Source: Mycobacterium heidelbergense
Lineage (GTDB): Bacteria > Actinomycetota > Actinomycetes > Mycobacteriales > Mycobacteriaceae
DNA length: 64,000 nt
Direction of reading: 5' to 3'
Assembly: GCF_010730745.1 (NCBI RefSeq)
Contig: NZ_AP022615.1
Coordinates: forward strand, 310,001-374,000
In this document: positions 59,628 to 64,000 of the stretch, in pieces
Numbering within the stretch: the stretch's first letter is position 1
Layout: the number at the start of each line of letters is the position of its first letter
Program-made: the position numbers and the translations under genes
Notes under the pieces: model-generated
Databases searched by the model: none
What the model saw: the letters and a program-made list of their open reading frames with translations, nothing else
What the model was told of the DNA's origin: nothing

Positions 59628-60788
59628 TCAGCTTACGGTCACAATCGGCGAACCGCTCGTTTCTGCTCCAGGATCGGTTCCCATTTTCGAGGCCAGCCGC
59701 ATGGCCTCCTCGATCAGCGTCTCGACGATCTGGGCTTCGGGCACGGTTTTGATCACCTCGCCGCGAACGAAGATCTGCCCCTTGCCATTTCCCGACGCGA
59801 CGCCCAGATCGGCCTCGCGGGCCTCGCCCGGGCCGTTGACGACGCAGCCCATCACCGCGACCCGCAGCGGAACGTCGAGGCCGTCCAGGCCGGCGGTCAC
59901 GGCGTTGGCCAGGGTGTAGACGTCGACCTGGGCGCGACCGCACGACGGGCAGGACACGATCTCGAGCGACCGCGGCCGCAGGTTCAGCGACTCGAGGATC
60001 TGGCTGCCGACCTTGACCTCCTCCACCGGCGGCGCGCTCAGCGACACCCGAATGGTGTCGCCGATCCCCCGCGACAGCAGCGCCCCGAAGGCGACCGCCG
60101 ACTTGATGGTGCCCTGGAAGGCCGGACCGGCCTCGGTGACGCCGAGGTGCAGCGGGTAGTCGCACTGGGCGGCCAGCTGCTCGTAGGCGGCGACCATCAC
60201 GACGGGATCGTTGTGCTTGACGCTGATCTTGATGTCGGAAAAGCCGTGCTCCTCGAACAGCGAGGCCTCCCACAGCGCCGACTCGACCAGCGCCTCGGGC
60301 GTGGCCTTGCCGTACTTGGCCATGAATCGCTTGTCCAGCGAGCCGGCGTTGACGCCGATGCGGATCGGGATGCCGGCCTCACCCGCGGCCTTGGCCACCT
60401 CGCCGACCCGGCCGTCGAACTCCTTGATGTTGCCCGGGTTCACCCGCACCGCCGCGCACCCGGCGTCGATGGCGGCGAAGATGTACTTCGGCTGGAAGTG
60501 GATGTCGGCGATCACCGGGATCTGGCTGTGCCGGGCGATCTCGGCCAGCGCGTCGGCGTCCTCCTGGCGCGGGCAGGCCACCCGTACGAGATCACAACCA
60601 GCCGCAGTCAATTCCGCGATCTGCTGCAGCGTCGTGTTGACGTCATGGGTCTTGGTGGTGCACATCGACTGCACCGAGATCGGGTGGTCGCTGCCGACCC
60701 CGACGTCGCGGACCATCAGCTGGCGCGTGGGGCGCCGGGGGGCCAGCGTCGGCGCCGGCGCCTCCGGCATGCCCAGGCCAATGGTCAT
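59628..60788 (-). CDS. ispG: 4-hydroxy-3-methylbut-2-enyl-diphosphate synthase
   Basis: Seventh-enzyme-class reductive dehydration of MEcPP to HMBPP in the MEP isoprenoid pathway. The 386-residue protein has a TIM barrel (VGSDHPISVQSMCTTKTHDV) and a C-terminal [4Fe-4S] domain with cysteines in IVSCPSCGRAQVDVYTLAN and AVMGCVVNGPGEAREADLG. It is encoded downstream of rip1 and dxr (Rv2868c), so two MEP-pathway enzymes share the unit. Confidence 0.96.
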   Translation of the reverse strand: MTIGLGMPEAPAPTLAPRRPTRQLMVRDVGVGSDHPISVQSMCTTKTHDVNTTLQQIAELTAAGCDLVRVACPRQEDADALAEIARHSQIPVIADIHFQPKYIFAAIDAGCAAVRVNPGNIKEFDGRVGEVAKAAGEAGIPIRIGVNAGSLDKRFMAKYGKATPEALVESALWEASLFEEHGFSDIKISVKHNDPVVMVAAYEQLAAQCDYPLHLGVTEAGPAFQGTIKSAVAFGALLSRGIGDTIRVSLSAPPVEEVKVGSQILESLNLRPRSLEIVSCPSCGRAQVDVYTLANAVTAGLDGLDVPLRVAVMGCVVNGPGEAREADLGVASGNGKGQIFVRGEVIKTVPEAQIVETLIEEAMRLASKMGTDPGAETSGSPIVTVS

Positions 60789-60839
60789 GTGCGCCGCTCC
60801 TCCTCATCGCTTCGCTCTGCATCGTCGCCGGCGCGGGTC
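60788..60839. repeat. MIRU-like interspersed repeat between rip1 and ispG
   Basis: The 50-nt spacer reads, on the plus strand, GCGCCGCTCCTCCTCATCGC and continues with TTCGCTCTGCATCGTCGCCGGCG. This is the string I know from mycobacterial interspersed repetitive units, which typically sit between genes of an operon and overlap the stop and start codons, as here. Assigned from memory of the consensus. Confidence 0.6.
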
Positions 60840-62058
60840 ACTGGAAGAGCCTGATCGGGTTGACCAGGTCGGCGGTCACGGTCAGCAGCATGTAGCCGAC
60901 CACGAACACCAACACCACGTACGTGGCGGGCATGAGCTTCAGGTAGTTCACCGGCGCGGCCGCGACCATGCCGCGGGCCGACCGGATGAGGTTGCGGACC
61001 TTCTCGAACACCGCGATGGCGATGTGGCCGCCGTCGAAGGGCAGCAGCGGCACCAGGTTGATCGCGCCCAGGATGAGGTTCAGCTGGGCCAGGAAGAACC
61101 AGAACGCCACCCACAGCCCGTGGTCGACGGTGTCGCCGCCGATGATGCTCGCCCCGACCACGCTCATCGGCGTCTGCGGGTCGCGCTGCCCGCCGCCGAT
61201 GGCGTGCACCAGCGCGCCGACCTTGGTCGGGATCGTGACCAGCGACTTGCCCACCTCGACGGTCAGGTCGCCGGTGAAGGCGAAGGTGGCCGGTATCGCC
61301 GAGAGGACCCCGTAGTGCGCGGGCCCCTGCCGGACGGCGCCGACGCCGATGGCGCCGACGGTGGCGGGCTGGGGCTGACCCTGCCCATTGGCCCCGTTGG
61401 CGAGAAAGCGCTGGGTGGGCGTGACGTCGACGTAGGTGGTGATCGGGGTGCCGTCGCGCTCGACGACGATCGGCACGGTGCCGCGCAACTTGCGCACCGC
61501 GGCAGCCATGTCGTCGAAGCTGGACACCGGGGTGTCGCCGACCTTGACGACGACGTCGCCGGCGCGGATCCCGGCGAGCGCCGCCGGACCGGGCCCGGTG
61601 CAGTTCCCGACCTTGCCCGGGGAGACTTCCGGTGCCACACAAGCGGTTTCGCCGACGACGGCCCTGCTGGGCGCGTGCAGGTTGGGCAGGCCCCAGACCA
61701 GCGCGATGCCATAGATCAGCGCCAGGCAGATGACGAAGTTCATGCCCGGGCCCGCGAACAGCGTCGCGACGCGCTTCCAGGTCTTCTGCTTGTACATCGC
61801 GCGGTCGGCTTCCTCGGGCGCCAGGTCCTCGACCGGCGTCATGCCGGCGATGTCGCAGAACCCGCCCAGGGGAACGGCCTTGACGCCGTACTCGGTTTCG
61901 CCGCGCCGTGTCGACCACAGCGTGGGGCCGAAGCCGACGAAATAGCGGCGCACCTTCATGCCGGTGGCGCGGGCGACCCACATGTGGCCGCACTCATGCA
62001 GGGCCACCGAGATCAGGATGGCGAGCGCGAACAGCACAATGCCGATAGCGAACATCAT
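60838..62058 (-). CDS. rip1: Site-2 intramembrane protease Rip1
   Basis: Zinc metalloprotease in the membrane that cleaves anti-sigma factors after site-1 cutting. The 406-residue protein has an N-terminal helix with HExxH (ALHECGHMW), a PDZ domain in the middle (GPGPAALAGIRAGDVVVKVGDTPVSSFDDM) and the C-terminal motif GAINLVPLLPFDGGH providing the third zinc ligand. It overlaps dxr by ATGA, so regulated proteolysis and isoprenoid synthesis are co-expressed, as in M. tuberculosis (Rv2869c). Confidence 0.96.
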   Translation of the reverse strand: MMFAIGIVLFALAILISVALHECGHMWVARATGMKVRRYFVGFGPTLWSTRRGETEYGVKAVPLGGFCDIAGMTPVEDLAPEEADRAMYKQKTWKRVATLFAGPGMNFVICLALIYGIALVWGLPNLHAPSRAVVGETACVAPEVSPGKVGNCTGPGPAALAGIRAGDVVVKVGDTPVSSFDDMAAAVRKLRGTVPIVVERDGTPITTYVDVTPTQRFLANGANGQGQPQPATVGAIGVGAVRQGPAHYGVLSAIPATFAFTGDLTVEVGKSLVTIPTKVGALVHAIGGGQRDPQTPMSVVGASIIGGDTVDHGLWVAFWFFLAQLNLILGAINLVPLLPFDGGHIAIAVFEKVRNLIRSARGMVAAAPVNYLKLMPATYVVLVFVVGYMLLTVTADLVNPIRLFQ

Positions 62059-63230
62059 CGGGTTGGTAGGACCTCCTGTGTGACCGCCCGCTGCGCGCGC
62101 TCGCGGGCCCAGCGTTGCGCGTCGAGTACGTCATCCACGGTAGCCGGTGAAGCGGCCCATTGGTCGGCGGCGTGCAGCACGTCGGCGATGGTCCTGACGA
62201 TCGCGGGGAAACGGATGCGGCCTTGCAGGAACGCCTCCGCCGCCTCCTCGTTGGCGGCGTTGTAGACGGCGGTCATGCAGCCGCCGGTCTGCCCGGCGTG
62301 CCGGGCCAACTCGACCGCGGGGAAAACGTCGCGGTCCAGCGGCTCGAATTCCCAGCTAGAGGCGGTCGTGAAGTCGCAGCTTATGGCCGCCCCGGGCACC
62401 CGGTGCGGCCACCCGAGCGCCAGCGAAATCGGCAGCCTCATGTCCGGGGGGCTGGCCTGGGCGATCGTCGAGCCGTCGACGAAGGTGACCATCGAATGAA
62501 CAATCGACTGGGGGTGCACGACGACGTCGATGCGGTCGTAGGGAACGCCGAACAGCAGGTGGGTTTCGATGAGCTCGAGCCCCTTGTTGACCAGCGACGC
62601 CGAGTTCAGCGTGTTCATCGGGCCCATCGACCAGGTCGGGTGGGCGCCGGCCTGCTCGGGGGTGACGGCCTCGAGGTCGGCGGCGGTCCAGCCGCGAAAC
62701 GGCCCGCCGGAGGCGGTCAGCACCAGCCTGGCGACCTCGTCGGGCGCGCCACAACGCAGGCACTGGGCCAGCGCGGAGTGTTCGGAGTCGACGGGCACGA
62801 TCTGGCCCGGCCGCGCCGCCCGCAACACCAGCGGACCGCCGGCGATCAGCGATTCCTTGTTGGCCAGCGCCAGCCGGGCCCCGGAGGCGAGCGCGGCCAG
62901 GGTCGGTCGCAGGCCCAGCGCCCCGACCAGCGCGTTGAGCACGACGTCGGCGTCGGTCTCCTCGACCAGCCGGGTGACCGCGTCGGGCCCGGTGAAGGGG
63001 ACGTCGCCGAGCTTGGCCGCCGCGCGCTCGTCGGCGATGGCGACGTTGGTGACGCCGGTCTCGGCGCGCTGGCGGGCCAGCGTGTCCGGGTTCGCGCCCC
63101 CGGCGGCCAGGCCTACCACCTCGAAGCGGTCCGGGTTGGCCGCGATGACCTCCAGCGCCTGGGTGCCGATCGAGCCGGTGCTGCCCAGCACCAGCACGCG
63201 CAGGCGGCCGTCGGCGGTCGGGTTGGTCAC
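62055..63230 (-). CDS. dxr: 1-deoxy-D-xylulose 5-phosphate reductoisomerase
   Basis: Second step of the MEP pathway, target of fosmidomycin. The 391-residue protein has the NADPH motif RVLVLGSTGSIGTQALEV, the metal region PVDSEHSALAQCLR, the flexible catalytic loop TASGGPFRGWTAADLEAVTP and the NPHPTWSMG-type stretch AHPTWSMGPMNTLNSASLVNKGLELIE. First gene of the dxr-rip1-ispG unit. A slightly earlier start is excluded by a 3-residue difference only. Confidence 0.96.
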   Translation of the reverse strand: MTNPTADGRLRVLVLGSTGSIGTQALEVIAANPDRFEVVGLAAGGANPDTLARQRAETGVTNVAIADERAAAKLGDVPFTGPDAVTRLVEETDADVVLNALVGALGLRPTLAALASGARLALANKESLIAGGPLVLRAARPGQIVPVDSEHSALAQCLRCGAPDEVARLVLTASGGPFRGWTAADLEAVTPEQAGAHPTWSMGPMNTLNSASLVNKGLELIETHLLFGVPYDRIDVVVHPQSIVHSMVTFVDGSTIAQASPPDMRLPISLALGWPHRVPGAAISCDFTTASSWEFEPLDRDVFPAVELARHAGQTGGCMTAVYNAANEEAAEAFLQGRIRFPAIVRTIADVLHAADQWAASPATVDDVLDAQRWARERAQRAVTQEVLPTR

Positions 63231-63314
63231 TCACCCATTGTGCCGTGCGGCGCCGCGCGGCGGGTGTGCCAGAATCTGTGTGCAGAAGCCGATCCGATCC
63301 GAAGGGGATTCGCC

Positions 63315-63569
63315 GTGGCCAGTACCGAGGTGGAGCACTTCAACGGCGTCGACGTCGCCGAGGTGCCGTCGGCGGCCTGGGGGTGGAGCAGGATCAACAT
63401 CCGCACCTGGCACACCACCGGGGTGGTCATCTTCATATTTCTGCTGGCGATGCTGCGCGGCAACCACGTCGGCCACGTCGAGAACTGGTTCCTGATCGGA
63501 TTCGCCGCGCTGACGCTGTTCGTGCTGGTGCGCGATTGGTGGGGTCGCCGGCGCGGCTGGATCAGGTAG
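63315..63569 (+). CDS. DUF2631 small membrane protein (Rv2876-like)
   Basis: An 84-residue protein with the family strings VPSAAWGWSR and MLRGNHVGHVENWFLIGFAA and two transmembrane segments (TTGVVIFIFLLAML and WFLIGFAALTLFVLV), ending in WWGRRRGWIR. Function unknown. The GTG start has a GAAGGGG site 7 nt upstream. It is divergent from dxr and overlaps the next gene by 8 nt tail to tail. Confidence 0.9.
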   Translation: MASTEVEHFNGVDVAEVPSAAWGWSRINIRTWHTTGVVIFIFLLAMLRGNHVGHVENWFLIGFAALTLFVLVRDWWGRRRGWIR

Positions 63570-64000
63570 CCGTCGCCGGGTTCGCCCGGCGGATGTTGAC
63601 GTCTCCGGAGCCGCTGCGCACGTTCAGGACGAAGGTCTCGTCGCCCTGCTGCGGGCCGTCCGACGGCCGCAGGTCGTTGCTGACGTCTCCGGATGCGGTG
63701 ACGATGTCCAGCCGGGCCGCGGTGCCCTCGGCGATCCCGACCGCGACGTCGCCGCTGCTGGTGTGGGCCGACACGCCGCCACGGACGGCCGCCGCGACGT
63801 CCACCGATCCCGACGCGGTCCGCGCCCTCACGTGGCCGCGCAACCGGTCGACGGTCAGCGAGCCGCTGGCGGCCTTGAACTTCAATTCGCCGTCGAGGTC
63901 CCCGACCGTCACGTCGCCCGAGGCCGTGCCCACCAGGGCGCTGCCCTGCACGGCGTGCACGGTGAATGAACCAGACGCGTTGGCCGCCTTGATCTTTCCC
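63562..64000 (-). CDS. DUF4097 beta-strand repeat protein, C-terminal part
   Basis: The 3' part of a gene entering from the right edge; 145 codons plus stop are visible. It consists of repeated short beta strands of the form TASGDVTVGDLDGEL, AASGSLTVDRLRG, TASGSVDVAA, TSSGDVAVG and SGSGDVNI, a DUF4097 (toast-rack) solenoid often found in putative adhesins or anti-sigma-like membrane-associated proteins. The N-terminus is outside the window. Confidence 0.85.
   Translation of the reverse strand, partial: GKIKAANASGSFTVHAVQGSALVGTASGDVTVGDLDGELKFKAASGSLTVDRLRGHVRARTASGSVDVAAAVRGGVSAHTSSGDVAVGIAEGTAARLDIVTASGDVSNDLRPSDGPQQGDETFVLNVRSGSGDVNIRRANPATAT

Overview
The window is a high-GC (close to 70 %) stretch of a mycobacterial chromosome. 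Gene order and protein sequence follow the Mycobacterium tuberculosis segment Rv2790c to Rv2870c closely (ltp1, truB, pptT; cnpB, rbfA, infB, ylxR, nusA, rimP; proS, efpA, cysG, cobB, cobO; mqo, mtr; aldC, glnA4, mapB; pbp-lipo, relFG; ispG, rip1, dxr). It differs from M. tuberculosis in carrying a complete [NiFe]-hydrogenase island, so it probably comes from a non-tuberculous mycobacterium. Species assignment from this sequence alone is not possible. No rRNA, tRNA, CRISPR array, insertion sequence or integrase was seen.

Layout: 1-2.9 kb holds the end of an ltp1-truB-pptT-phosphoesterase group. 3.1-6.7 kb holds accessory genes (a DUF3558-like secreted protein, a CocE-type hydrolase, a DUF1802 protein, a shrunken DUF2277 remnant and a secreted protein). 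In M. tuberculosis a much larger block, including CRISPR-Cas and the ugp transporter, lies at this point. 6.7-13.0 kb is the translation/transcription operon rimP-nusA-ylxR-infB-rbfA-cnpB. 13.3-19.0 kb has a lipoprotein/DUF4439 pair, proS, a fatty-acid-hydroxylase-superfamily membrane protein and efpA. 19.0-26.1 kb is a leftward run mqo, GNAT, BchI/BchD-like chelatase, cobO, cobB and cysG (corrinoid and siroheme chemistry). 26.2-28.5 kb has an alpha/beta hydrolase and mycothione reductase.

28.5-44.9 kb is the most distinctive part. A Fur-family regulator diverges from a rightward operon-like series: hypA, hypB, hydrogenase small and large subunits of the high-affinity group 1h type, a NifU/Rieske-like protein, several uncharacterised conserved genes (DUF5947, DUF6084, a 443-residue protein, a 39-residue membrane peptide), a maturation protease, hypC, hypF, a SIS-HypC fusion, a second SIS protein, hypE, a second hypC, hypD and a DUF6390 gene. 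A palindrome matching the actinobacterial nickel regulator (Nur) box sits ahead of the structural genes. Together these would make, nickel-load and wire a hydrogenase that oxidises trace H2 for respiration. 44.9-47.6 kb carries a phosphodiesterase-like protein, an unknown exported protein and an orphan PPE protein.

47.6-55.1 kb returns to the conserved backbone (SDR, aldC, glutamine amidotransferase, glnA4), followed by an apparently nucleophile-less alpha/beta hydrolase, cobQ and mapB. 55.3-58.7 kb holds an unknown gene, a penicillin-binding lipoprotein and a RelFG toxin-antitoxin pair bracketed by two 82-bp direct repeats. 58.7-63.2 kb is GNAT, ispG, rip1, dxr (isoprenoid precursor synthesis and intramembrane proteolysis) with a MIRU-like repeat between ispG and rip1. 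The window ends with a DUF2631 membrane protein and the 3' part of a DUF4097 gene.
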